NCBI GenBank assembly: GCA_963729695.1
Contig: CAVSOT010000004.1
Coordinates: 744,001 to 808,000, forward strand
Direction: 5' to 3'
From: PALSA-693 sp963729695
GTDB taxonomy: Bacteria; Actinomycetota; Acidimicrobiia; Acidimicrobiales; Palsa-688
DNA: 64,000 nt
In this document: one piece after another, positions 44,390 to 51,525 of the stretch
Layout: each line of letters begins with the position of its first letter
Position numbering within the stretch: the stretch's first letter is position 1
Notes under the pieces: generated by a model
Databases searched by the model: none
Seen by the model: only the letters and a program-made list of their open reading frames with translations
Told to the model about the DNA's origin: nothing
Position numbers and translations under genes: made by a program

Positions 44390-44854
44390 ATGACCTACAC
44401 CGTGGACTTCAAGACTGTTTCCACCGTTGGTCTCGAGTCGTCGCCTGTCGCGGATGCACTCGCCGGGCTGCGGGCGAATGAGGCCCGTTACTTCAAGAAC
44501 AAGTACGACCATGTGTTCACGGTCGAACCCGCGAGCGATGCCAAGGAGACGATCGACTGGGTCAACCGCATCCTGGAGGAGGAACGCGAGATTGTTATCT
44601 CGTCTCCCCCTCTCGAGGCGACGGCTTTCCAAGTCGAGAACATCCGATGCGCGTATGTCTTCTACGAGAGCGGCCTGTCAATCAATGTGATGTACACCAT
44701 CGACGACCCGAAGAAGCGCGCCGTCGGCTTCAAGCTATCCGAAGGGATGGACGTTCCTGCCGAGCTGGCTCCACGGTTCAAGTTTGCCCGCCAGAGGTCG
44801 AAGCTGGCCGGAACCATTCGCGGTTCCTACTTCACGTTCAAGAACCAGTACTGA
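44390..44854 (+). CDS. Unknown protein downstream of the ART-like toxin (possible immunity protein)
   Basis: 154 residues, ATG behind GGGAGAC. Mixed alpha/beta sequence with no recognised domain; it starts MTYTVDFKTVSTVGLESSPV and ends GTIRGSYFTFKNQY. No signal peptide or membrane segment, so cytoplasmic. It is the next gene on the same strand as the ART-like protein, 295 bp away, which is loose for a toxin-immunity pair. The immunity role is only a positional guess. Confidence 0.5.
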   Translation: MTYTVDFKTVSTVGLESSPVADALAGLRANEARYFKNKYDHVFTVEPASDAKETIDWVNRILEEEREIVISSPPLEATAFQVENIRCAYVFYESGLSINVMYTIDDPKKRAVGFKLSEGMDVPAELAPRFKFARQRSKLAGTIRGSYFTFKNQY

Positions 44855-44981
44855 CCAGGCATCCAGTCCCGAGGATGCGTCTGCCCCGGATTCTGGGCGA
44901 TGCCTCGGTCGCGGCGAGGCGGCGTTCACCTTCCCTGACCTCAGGATCACTCAGGTTTTCACGTGCGGCAACCCCGGCATC

Positions 44982-45584
44982 ATGGCAGGCTCAGAGATCG
45001 TGGGAGCGCCGGAGATCCGGACTGGTCGACTTGTACTCCGACGCTGGGGCCCGGCCGACCGCGTGCCATTCGCGGAGATGAACGCCGATCCGGAGGTGAT
45101 GGAGTACTTCCCTTCCCCTCTCGATCGTGATGACAGCGACGAGCTCGTAGAGATCATCATGACCGGCTTTGAGCGGAATGGCTTCGGGCTCTGGGCCCTT
45201 GAGCTTCTCCGCGAAGGCCGCTTCATGGGATTCACCGGCCTTTCCGTGCCCCGTTTCGAGGCCCCTTTCACCCCGGCCGTCGAGGTCGGCTGGCGGCTCG
45301 CTCGCTGGGCATGGGGCCACGGCTACGCCACCGAGGCGGCTACCGCGGCGCTCGATTTCGGGTTCGTCCAGTTGGGCCTGGACGAGGTGGTCTCGTTCAC
45401 CAGCTTCCAGAACGTCCGCTCCCAGGCGGTGATGCGACGCCTGGGCATGTCTCGCGACCCCGTCGACGACTTCGAACATCCAACCATCCCGCTCGGCCAC
45501 CACCTGCGGCCCCATCTGTTGTATCGAATCAGCCAGCCCCAGTGGATGGCACGGCGAGCAGAAGCAGGCGCGGCCGATGGATAG
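44982..45584 (+). CDS. GNAT family N-acetyltransferase (RimJ type)
   Basis: 200 residues from ATG 44982. RimJ/RimL pattern: ETxRLxLR-like start IRTGRLVLRRWGPADRVPFAEMNADPEVMEYF, substrate-loop GFTGLSVP, acetyl-CoA pyrophosphate loop VGWRLARWAWGHGYATEAATAALDFGF, and FTSFQNVRSQAVMRRLGM. It acetylates an amine of a protein, drug or small molecule; target unknown. Its end overlaps the DinB-like gene by 8 bp. Confidence 0.9.
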   Translation: MAGSEIVGAPEIRTGRLVLRRWGPADRVPFAEMNADPEVMEYFPSPLDRDDSDELVEIIMTGFERNGFGLWALELLREGRFMGFTGLSVPRFEAPFTPAVEVGWRLARWAWGHGYATEAATAALDFGFVQLGLDEVVSFTSFQNVRSQAVMRRLGMSRDPVDDFEHPTIPLGHHLRPHLLYRISQPQWMARRAEAGAADG

Positions 45585-46101
45585 CTGCAACGAGTGTGGC
45601 TTCGTGTACGACGAGCTGGATTGTGGCGCAATACCTGGGAGGCTGCGCTCCTATCCGGCCCGGTATCGACAGGCAATGTCGGGTCTGCCCGACGCCTTGG
45701 CCCGCCGGCGCCCGGGGCCCACGGTCTGGTCGGCCCTCGAGTATCTCTGCCATGTGCGGGACGTGCTCATTATCCAGCGTGAGCGGGTCGTCCTCGCCCA
45801 GGTCGAAGAGCGACCGAGCTTGGCTCGCATGTACCGCGACGAGCGAGTCGCACTCTGTGGCTATGCCGTCCAGGAGGCCGAGGAGGTTCTCGATCAGGTG
45901 AATATGGCGGCGCAACTCTGCGCGGCCGTTTTCGATGCTCTCGACGAAGGGGCATGGTCACGCCTGATCGTCTACAACTGGCCGACGCCGACCGAGCGCG
46001 ACCTGGCTTGGCTCGGGCGCCATACCGTTCACGAGGCGGACCACCACCTCCTCGACGTCATTGGAGTCCTTGGAAGCGTTCGGGGGTCCGGCGGGAACTG
46101 A
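45577..46101 (+). CDS. DinB-like four-helix-bundle protein with N-terminal CxxC
   Basis: 174 residues. N-terminal MDSCNECGFVYDELD, a CxxC knuckle common in one actinobacterial DinB subgroup, then the DinB helices with metal-ligand His residues (EYLCHVRDVLI near 50 and HTVHEADHHLLDV near 150). These proteins bind divalent metal and some act as thiol-dependent transferases. It overlaps the GNAT gene, so both are cotranslated. Confidence 0.8.
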   Translation: MDSCNECGFVYDELDCGAIPGRLRSYPARYRQAMSGLPDALARRRPGPTVWSALEYLCHVRDVLIIQRERVVLAQVEERPSLARMYRDERVALCGYAVQEAEEVLDQVNMAAQLCAAVFDALDEGAWSRLIVYNWPTPTERDLAWLGRHTVHEADHHLLDVIGVLGSVRGSGGN

Positions 46102-46259
46102 GCTCATCCGACCGAGGGCCAGAGCCGGCTGCCGGCGGCGCACGGCCGGGTAGAGCATGAAGGCGCGGATCAGCGCGGGCCGGCCCCCGGGATCCAGCGG
46201 GCCTGAAGGCGTCGCCGCAACTCTGGCTGGCCCGGAACGGACCAGGCAGGATGGAAGGC

Positions 46260-46661
46260 ATGATCGACCGAGCCACGGTGAGCCAGTGGATCGCCGACTA
46301 TGAGGGTGCCTGGCGGACCCCTCGAACCGAAGGCCTCACCGCACTGTTCAGCGATGACGCCACCTACCTCCAATCCCCGTACGAAGCGCCCCTCGTCGGC
46401 ATCGACGCCATCCGCCGGATGTGGGACGAAGAGCGGGACAGCTACGACGAGATCTTCACTCTGGTCACGGAGATCGTGGCCGTCGAGAGCGATACTGCGG
46501 TCGTGCGGGCCGAGGTCCACTACGACCCCCCTGTAGGACAGGAGTACCGCGACCTGTGGGTCCTACGATTTGACGGCAGCGGCCGTTGCGCGTGGTTCGA
46601 GGAGTGGCCGTTCTGGCCAGGACGTCCCTACCAAGGATCGGACGCGATCGCGACGGGATGA
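46260..46661 (+). CDS. SnoaL-like / NTF2-fold protein
   Basis: 133 residues from ATG 46260 with GGAAGG upstream (ATG 46251 is an alternative). Pattern: VSQWIADYEGAWRTPRTEGLTALFSDDATYLQSPYEAPLVGIDAIRRMW, then beta strands ending in WVLRFDGSGRCAWFEEWPFWPGRP. It is the ketosteroid-isomerase-like fold with unknown ligand. No operon partner in tight spacing. Confidence 0.82.
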   Translation: MIDRATVSQWIADYEGAWRTPRTEGLTALFSDDATYLQSPYEAPLVGIDAIRRMWDEERDSYDEIFTLVTEIVAVESDTAVVRAEVHYDPPVGQEYRDLWVLRFDGSGRCAWFEEWPFWPGRPYQGSDAIATG

Positions 46662-46888
46662 TGGTTCTGCAGCGCTGGGTTCCGTGACCAAGAGTTGAGC
46701 GCCAACCGGAGCGTACGAGTCGGGTGCTGCCCGCCCTCTTCTTGGCACCTCAGAGGGTTCCTCCCGGTCCACCGGCCCCGCCAAGTCCCACCCTGCCCAC
46801 TGAGCTGGCTTGGCCGAAACTTTCTTGAACGTTTCGTCTGGCTCAGGGGTCTTAACGGGAAAGGGAGGCGCCCGGGTGGACGCGGTTT

Positions 46889-47650
46889 TTGGAGACGAGT
46901 GTGCACACGTCGACGCGACAACGACCTCGAGCGACGCGTTCGCAAGTATGTTCCGGGAAGAGTTCCCCGGACGGGACGCCGGCTGCTGGGGCATACGTCA
47001 TCGGGCTGGACAACCTGGACGTGGTCCAGACCGACAGCAATGGTCAGTACTCGATGCCGTGTGCGAATCAGCCCCTCATGGCCAGTGACTTTGTCCCGAT
47101 GCTGCACTTGCCTGGCCAACCCAATGCCGACAACGAAACCGACCTCAACTTCTACTCCGGGGATGTCCACAACGAGTTCAGTCCTTCCAGTCTCGGCTAC
47201 GTGTTCTCGGGAGGAGCGCAGTCGGTGGATGGCGCAACGGTCGTTCCATGCGGGACGTCTCCGGTGAACTTCCAGCTGCCGCTTTCCGGCCGTATCCACA
47301 TGAACTACACCACGATCTTCACCACCACGACTACGTCCCCGCTCTATTCGCCGGATTGGCCAGGCGACGTCTACTGGAAGCTCATCTATCCAGGTCTGGC
47401 TTCTCAGGAGGCGCTTTCTGGGGTGGGGTACGTGCTGACCAATCCGGGTCAGACGTTCTACTCCCTCAATCCCGGCGATGCAGTCATCTCGGGATCGTTC
47501 ATGGCGTGTAGCGGACCGGGCGTAGCCGGCTCTCCTGACAGCTGGTCGGTCTTGGTCCAGGCGGGCCAAACCACCCAGGTGACCTGCCAGCACGAGGTCC
47601 AATCACAAGCCACTACTACGACGGTCCCGCCATCTTCGACGACAGGGTGA
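46889..47650 (+). CDS. Extracellular-type protein with carboxypeptidase-regulatory-like start; N-terminus uncertain
   Basis: 253 codons, with a TTG as first start; an in-frame stop lies at 46853. Residues 28-60 (PDGTPAAGAYVIGLDNLDVV, then QTDSNGQYSMPC) resemble a CarboxypepD_reg beta-sandwich. The rest is beta-rich and Tyr/Thr-rich, with two Cys near the end (FMACSGPG and VTCQHEV), and the tail TTTTVPPSSTTG is like a stalk. The composition is that of a secreted protein, but no signal peptide precedes it in frame, so the 5' end may be frameshifted or lost. Confidence 0.5.
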   Translation: METSVHTSTRQRPRATRSQVCSGKSSPDGTPAAGAYVIGLDNLDVVQTDSNGQYSMPCANQPLMASDFVPMLHLPGQPNADNETDLNFYSGDVHNEFSPSSLGYVFSGGAQSVDGATVVPCGTSPVNFQLPLSGRIHMNYTTIFTTTTTSPLYSPDWPGDVYWKLIYPGLASQEALSGVGYVLTNPGQTFYSLNPGDAVISGSFMACSGPGVAGSPDSWSVLVQAGQTTQVTCQHEVQSQATTTTVPPSSTTG

Positions 47651-47746
47651 GAGCACGCCATCGCCTTGGGCGGTTGGAGTCAAAGCGTCCGCGGCTCGGC
47701 GCCATCGCTCTGCCAGGTCCAACGATCGTGGTCGTGATATCCGAAC

Positions 47747-48169
47747 GTGACACCTGAGAATCTTCCGGGCCCCGAGGCCTGCCGCCGTTCAGGACTGTCG
47801 TACGTGCGCCTTCGTGACATGGTCAACAACGGCGAGTTGGCTGGCGTCATCGAGGATCACGGCCTGCGGGTCCAAGTCGCGAGCCTGGACGCCTGGGTCA
47901 CCGAACATCGCGACCCGCCCCCGCGAAACCCTCCAAACCTTCTTCGTTCTGGTTGGGGTCTCGACTTCGAGCAGGCGTTCGACGAGACTGGAGTGCTGGC
48001 CGACAACTTGATCGGCATGACAGAGAAGGAGGCGTGGACGAAGGTTCAGGAGGCCGGCAGACAGTGGAACGACATCACTGGCGCCTCCTGGGTCACCGCC
48101 GACCTCAATCACTTACGTATCAGGGTTGTCATCAGGAACGACAGAGTCCATCGCGCCATCGGCGGGTAG
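47747..48169 (+). CDS. Excisionase-like HTH protein with a C-terminal protease-inhibitor-like domain
   Basis: 140 residues, GTG start. Residues 5-55 (LPGPEACRRSGLSYVRLRDM, then VNNGELAGV, then VASLDAWVTEHRD) look like an HTH_17 or MerR-type excisionase domain. A Pro-rich linker follows. Residues 84-140 (DNLIGMTEKEAWTKVQEAG, then VTADLNHLRIRVVIRNDRV) follow the potato-inhibitor-I/I78 pattern: a helix, a loop, then strand pair with R-I-x-V. The combination is unusual. Neither half is certain. Confidence 0.5.
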   Translation: MTPENLPGPEACRRSGLSYVRLRDMVNNGELAGVIEDHGLRVQVASLDAWVTEHRDPPPRNPPNLLRSGWGLDFEQAFDETGVLADNLIGMTEKEAWTKVQEAGRQWNDITGASWVTADLNHLRIRVVIRNDRVHRAIGG

Positions 48170-48231
48170 TTTTGTCTTCGTCCGGATCAGACCCGGCAGC
48201 CGCCTTGAGCTACCTGGCCAGGCTCAGAGGC

Positions 48232-48654
48232 TCAGCCGGGAGCCCGAAACTCAGCAGTAGCCAGGTACCGGCCGGCCTCGTCGCCGTAGTCGAGCGAGAG
48301 GTCGTAGTCCCAACCCGGCTCCAGCGGGTACAGCTCGTGGACCGGCACAGCGATGTCGAGTTGGGCCCCGGGTGGCAGTTCGAGCGGCAGCGCCACGAGG
48401 TGCCCAGCCCGAGCGTGCACGGGAAGCGCCTCAACCGGGGTGCCCTCCCCGTCGCGTAGTTCCAGGCTGAGGAAGCCGTAGGAACGCAGAACCGCAGCCT
48501 GGTACGCCTCCTTCGAGTGCTCCCAGCCGTCGGTCGGCTCTTCAGTATGGGGGTTGTGAACCCTCAGCGGCTCCATGCCGTCGTTGCGGATCTTCAGATG
48601 GGCCCAGACCCCGCTCGTCGTATCGATGTCAATCCAAGCCTGCCCCGGGCTCAT
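48232..48654 (-). CDS. Unknown beta-rich protein coupled to the zincin-like gene
   Basis: 140 residues. Its ATG overlaps the stop of the upstream gene by 4 bases. The sequence alternates hydrophobic and polar residues as in an Ig-like or beta-sandwich domain (VWAHLKIRNDGMEPLRVHNP, HLVALPLELPPGAQLDIAVPV, YDLSLDYGDEAGRYLATAEF). No signal peptide. Translational coupling suggests it acts with the HEDHH protein as chaperone, inhibitor or immunity factor; this is inference. Confidence 0.55.
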   Translation of the reverse strand: MSPGQAWIDIDTTSGVWAHLKIRNDGMEPLRVHNPHTEEPTDGWEHSKEAYQAAVLRSYGFLSLELRDGEGTPVEALPVHARAGHLVALPLELPPGAQLDIAVPVHELYPLEPGWDYDLSLDYGDEAGRYLATAEFRAPG

Positions 48655-49577
48655 GACGGATTGGTCACGTCCATCGAGGAGTCACCGCAGTCGGCGCCCG
48701 CCTTCGGGTTGGACAGGGACATGGGGCCGCCCGCCGCGGTTCCGTGGAAGGCGTCTCCGCTCTTGCCGTCCTCGTCGAACCACTTGCTGGCTACTGCACC
48801 AGCTTTTCCGCCCACTGCCGCCCACAGCGCGGCTTCCGCCAGCGGACTCGTGGCGCCTCTGAATTCCGTGCCCTTGTCTTTGGCGTCCTGCACCTTGGTG
48901 TCCCAGGCGCCCACGATCGCTTGAAAGTTGGCCCTGTGGTCGGCGACGTGGTGGTCCTCGTGACGCCGATTCGCCTTGTACACGGCGTCATCCGACGGGC
49001 GTCCTTTAACCGAAAACCTGGAGTTCCCGGCACCAGTGCAGGCGGGGAGACCGGTCACACCGCCCGCCTGGTTCTTGGTGATGACCTTCGTCCACGGTCC
49101 TGGGCCCAACACGGTCTCGTCGGCCCCACCCGTCTGGGCCGGAACCGTGTCCACTTTCGAGCTGAAGTTGGATCCGGCGCCGGTGGTGTGAAGCGTGGGC
49201 TCCTTGATCGCACCGGAGGCCGCCCCGCCGGACTTGACGACCGTGCCGTTGAGGACCTCCCAGGTCACCGGGGCGCCCTGGTTGCCCAGGGCGATCTCGG
49301 CCGGGCTCAGCGTCTCATGGACGGTGGCGCCGGCCCAGGTCGTCGACCGCTGCAGCACTCGCTGCTCGCGAGACTCCTCTTCCTCGGCCACCCCCATGCC
49401 GGTCAGGTCCTGGGCGCGACTTTCGTCCCCACACGTGCACGCCCGTTGAACCAGACGGGCCACCGCCTGGTTGCCGGCGGTCGCCTGGAGGTGGCGGAAC
49501 CAGCCGACCATCGGGGGCACGCCGACCCGCTCGGTCCGAACGTGGGCCAAGGATGTCGCGGGTCGAAGGTGGTCCAT
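48651..49577 (-). CDS. Zincin-like (HEDHH) protein with eCIS-type N-terminal leader
   Basis: 308 residues. The N-terminus has WFRHLQATAGNQAVARLVQR followed by a Cys cluster (CTCG); leaders of the LQxTAGNxAVxRLxQR type are common in proteins encoded with extracellular contractile injection systems and in DUF4157 proteins. The C-terminal half contains RRHEDHHVADHR with H206-E207-D208-H209-H210, an HExxH zinc motif, on a helix, and further Asp/His residues that could supply the third ligand. No signal peptide. Peptidase activity is inferred from the motif alone. No eCIS structural genes are in the window. Confidence 0.55.
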   Translation of the reverse strand: MDHLRPATSLAHVRTERVGVPPMVGWFRHLQATAGNQAVARLVQRACTCGDESRAQDLTGMGVAEEEESREQRVLQRSTTWAGATVHETLSPAEIALGNQGAPVTWEVLNGTVVKSGGAASGAIKEPTLHTTGAGSNFSSKVDTVPAQTGGADETVLGPGPWTKVITKNQAGGVTGLPACTGAGNSRFSVKGRPSDDAVYKANRRHEDHHVADHRANFQAIVGAWDTKVQDAKDKGTEFRGATSPLAEAALWAAVGGKAGAVASKWFDEDGKSGDAFHGTAAGGPMSLSNPKAGADCGDSSMDVTNPS

Positions 49578-49670
49578 TGCGTACGCGATGCGGCGATCAT
49601 ACGACTTCGTCGCCCGCGTTTGGGAAGGGATTCCGGGCCTCCAACTTTGGTCGATCGTTGAAGGATCTCG

Positions 49671-49910
49671 TCAGGGGTTTTCCTCGGCCTCCTGCTCGGC
49701 CAGAGATTGGAGGACATCCGACGGTTTGGCCCCCAACTGCAACTCGATGACGGTCAGAAGGTCCCTAGCCACGGCAAGTACGCCGAAGAGGACCTCCCTA
49801 GGGTCGTAGTCGCCCGCGACAGCGGTGATGTCGACGGCGCGCCGGTCTTCCGGTCCGACGTACGCGGTCAGCACGGCCAGTCCGGTCTGCCATCGTTCCC
49901 GGGGCGTCAT
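49671..49910 (-). CDS. Small helical protein of unknown function
   Basis: 79 residues starting MTPRERWQTGLAVLTAYVGPEDRRAVDITAVAG and ending in an acidic helix (AEQEAEENP). Predicted all-helical and soluble. The ATG at 49910 is chosen because the open frame upstream runs through the repeat cluster. It is on the same strand as and 93 bp upstream of the zincin-like gene. No family recognised. Confidence 0.45.
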   Translation of the reverse strand: MTPRERWQTGLAVLTAYVGPEDRRAVDITAVAGDYDPREVLFGVLAVARDLLTVIELQLGAKPSDVLQSLAEQEAEENP

Positions 49911-50071
49911 TGAGGGCACACGACGAGCGTAGTGATTGCTCGGGTTGGCGACCGTTTCCTGGTTCGTGGTCGTTTGATCGCAGCCTCGGCGGACGGAAGC
50001 CATGGCGGCCACCACGGCTTCGCGGCTTCGCGGCTGCGCTCGAGCGGTCCATAGGCTTGGTGTGTCCGAAT

Positions 50072-50287
50072 CGAAAACGGTCAGTAAAACGGGCGAGACG
50101 ATTTTTGCTGACCGTTTTTCGCCGGCGTCGTACGGGGTTCTTTTCAAAAACGGTCAGTAAAACTGCCGAACGGGCCCTCACCAAGTTTTGCTGACCGTTT
50201 TTGGAAGGCGTGGTACGGGGATTTTTTCGAAAACGGTCAGTAAAACCCCGGAGCCGGCTCTGGACCACCTTCTGCTGACCGTTTTCG
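50072..50287. repeat. Array of three tandem palindromic elements
   Basis: Three copies of an inverted repeat with arms AAAACGGTCAG / CTGACCGTTTT, extended by AAAA/TTTT across one mismatch. Copies begin at 50072, 50145 and 50228. Inner spacers differ in sequence and length (about 12-25 nt), while the gap between copies holds a conserved GT(C/G)GTACGGGG. The arms are AT-rich against the GC-rich background. Each could form a hairpin in DNA or RNA on either strand. No gene lies inside. Confidence 0.85.
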
Positions 50288-50490
50288 ATCGGTGGGGGAG
50301 TACTGCCGGCGGGGCAGACCTTCGGGGGACCCGTATGAGGTCATAGGGAGAATAGGTCGGCGTCCCTGACCGTCGGAGTCTCTCTGGGCGCCTGCGCGAC
50401 GGAGGTGGGACGAACGAGAGGCAAGAGCGACGCCGGGCCAGACCGATAGGAAACGGGCCGCGTCCGTGAGAGGATGCGGGGATGCATCCG

Positions 50491-50630
50491 TCCGCACGCG
50501 GCTGTCCGCACGCGGCTGTCCGCACGCGGCTGTCCGCAAGCGGCTGCCCGCACGCGGCTGTCCGCACGCTGCTGTCCGCACGCTGCTGTCCGCCCGGTGC
50601 TGCCCGCCCGCAGCCGTCCGCCCGCTGCCC
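50491..50630. repeat. Minisatellite: ten 14-bp units
   Basis: Ten head-to-tail copies of TCCGCACGCGGCTG. The first three are identical and later ones diverge progressively (units 6-7 have GCTGCTG, units 8-10 are Pro/Cys-codon-like variants). 14 is not a multiple of three, so each frame is open by composition, not selection. Probably replication slippage. Confidence 0.9.
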
Positions 50631-50762
50631 ATACCCTCAGGACGCCATGACTGGCCGGCGGGGCACGACTACACCGGTCGGGCCGGGAGCGGGGACACCG
50701 TGAACTCGCCAATCACCGTGGCAGAAAAGGCCGGTGTCGTGACCTTGAAGGTGGCCTGAGCG

Positions 50763-51452
50763 GTGGAGAACGACGAGTCGGCTCGCACCGCCCAACTGGT
50801 CGAAGCCCAGGCCCGGGCGGTCGCGTTGTTCGAGGCCATCGGCCAAGAGGGCATCCTGCGCCCAGGAGTGCGAGACAGCGAGGCCAGCCGGGCGGTAACC
50901 GAGTTGGCGGCGGACCGCTTCGGCGTGGCGGAACATTGGCACAAGCGGATCGTCCGGTCAGGGCCCAACACGCTGCAGCCCTATACCGTCGACCCTCCCG
51001 ACCGTGAGATGACCGACGACGACATCGTGTTTGCCGACTTCGGTCCAGTGTTCGACGGATGGGAGGCCGACTTCGGTCGCACGTGGGTCCTGGGCGAGGA
51101 TCCGGTGAAGCGGCGACTTCGTGACGACCTCGAACCGGTGTTCGCGGCAGGAAAGGCGTATTTCAACGCGGTCGACGACGTCACCGCCGCCGAACTGTAC
51201 AAAGAAGTGGTGCGGCTCGCCGGCGAGCGGGGATGGGAGTTCGGGAACATGCACTGCGGCCACCTGGTCGGCGAGTTCCCGCACCAGAACATGACCGGCG
51301 GACGGCTCGACTCACTCATGTGCGCCACCAACAGCAGACGCCTCCGGGGCGTCGACCCGGCCGGACGCGTCGCCCACTGGATCCTCGAGGTCCACCTCGT
51401 CGATCGTGACCGAGCGATCGGCGGCTTCTACGAGGAGCTGCTGACGCTCTAG
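50763..51452 (+). CDS. M24 family metallopeptidase-like protein
   Basis: 229 residues from a GTG. The pita-bread metal ligands are in place: Asp in VFADFGP, Asp in EADFGRTW, His in CGHLVGEFPHQ, Glu in HWILEVHLV and Glu near the C-terminus in FYEELLTL. It lacks the N-terminal creatinase domain, so it is a short M24 like methionine aminopeptidase or the Xaa-Pro subgroup. It is 73 bp upstream of the third amidohydrolase on the same strand. Substrate unknown. Confidence 0.85.
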   Translation: MENDESARTAQLVEAQARAVALFEAIGQEGILRPGVRDSEASRAVTELAADRFGVAEHWHKRIVRSGPNTLQPYTVDPPDREMTDDDIVFADFGPVFDGWEADFGRTWVLGEDPVKRRLRDDLEPVFAAGKAYFNAVDDVTAAELYKEVVRLAGERGWEFGNMHCGHLVGEFPHQNMTGGRLDSLMCATNSRRLRGVDPAGRVAHWILEVHLVDRDRAIGGFYEELLTL

Positions 51453-51525
51453 CGGCATATTTGGTGGCATCGGGGTGAATACTTGAGGCCGACCTATATC
51501 TGCCCAACCTGAAAGGGAGGCCTTC

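Noticed and set aside
50072..50287. CRISPR array
   Set aside because: Only three units, each itself an inverted repeat with spacers of unequal length, and no cas genes in the window.
50237..50632. Repetitive protein encoded across the minisatellite
   Set aside because: The 14-bp unit is not a multiple of three and all frames are open by composition.
40230..50700. Complete prophage or functional integrative element
   Set aside because: No capsid, terminase, replication or intact integrase genes are visible, only the recombinase C-terminus.
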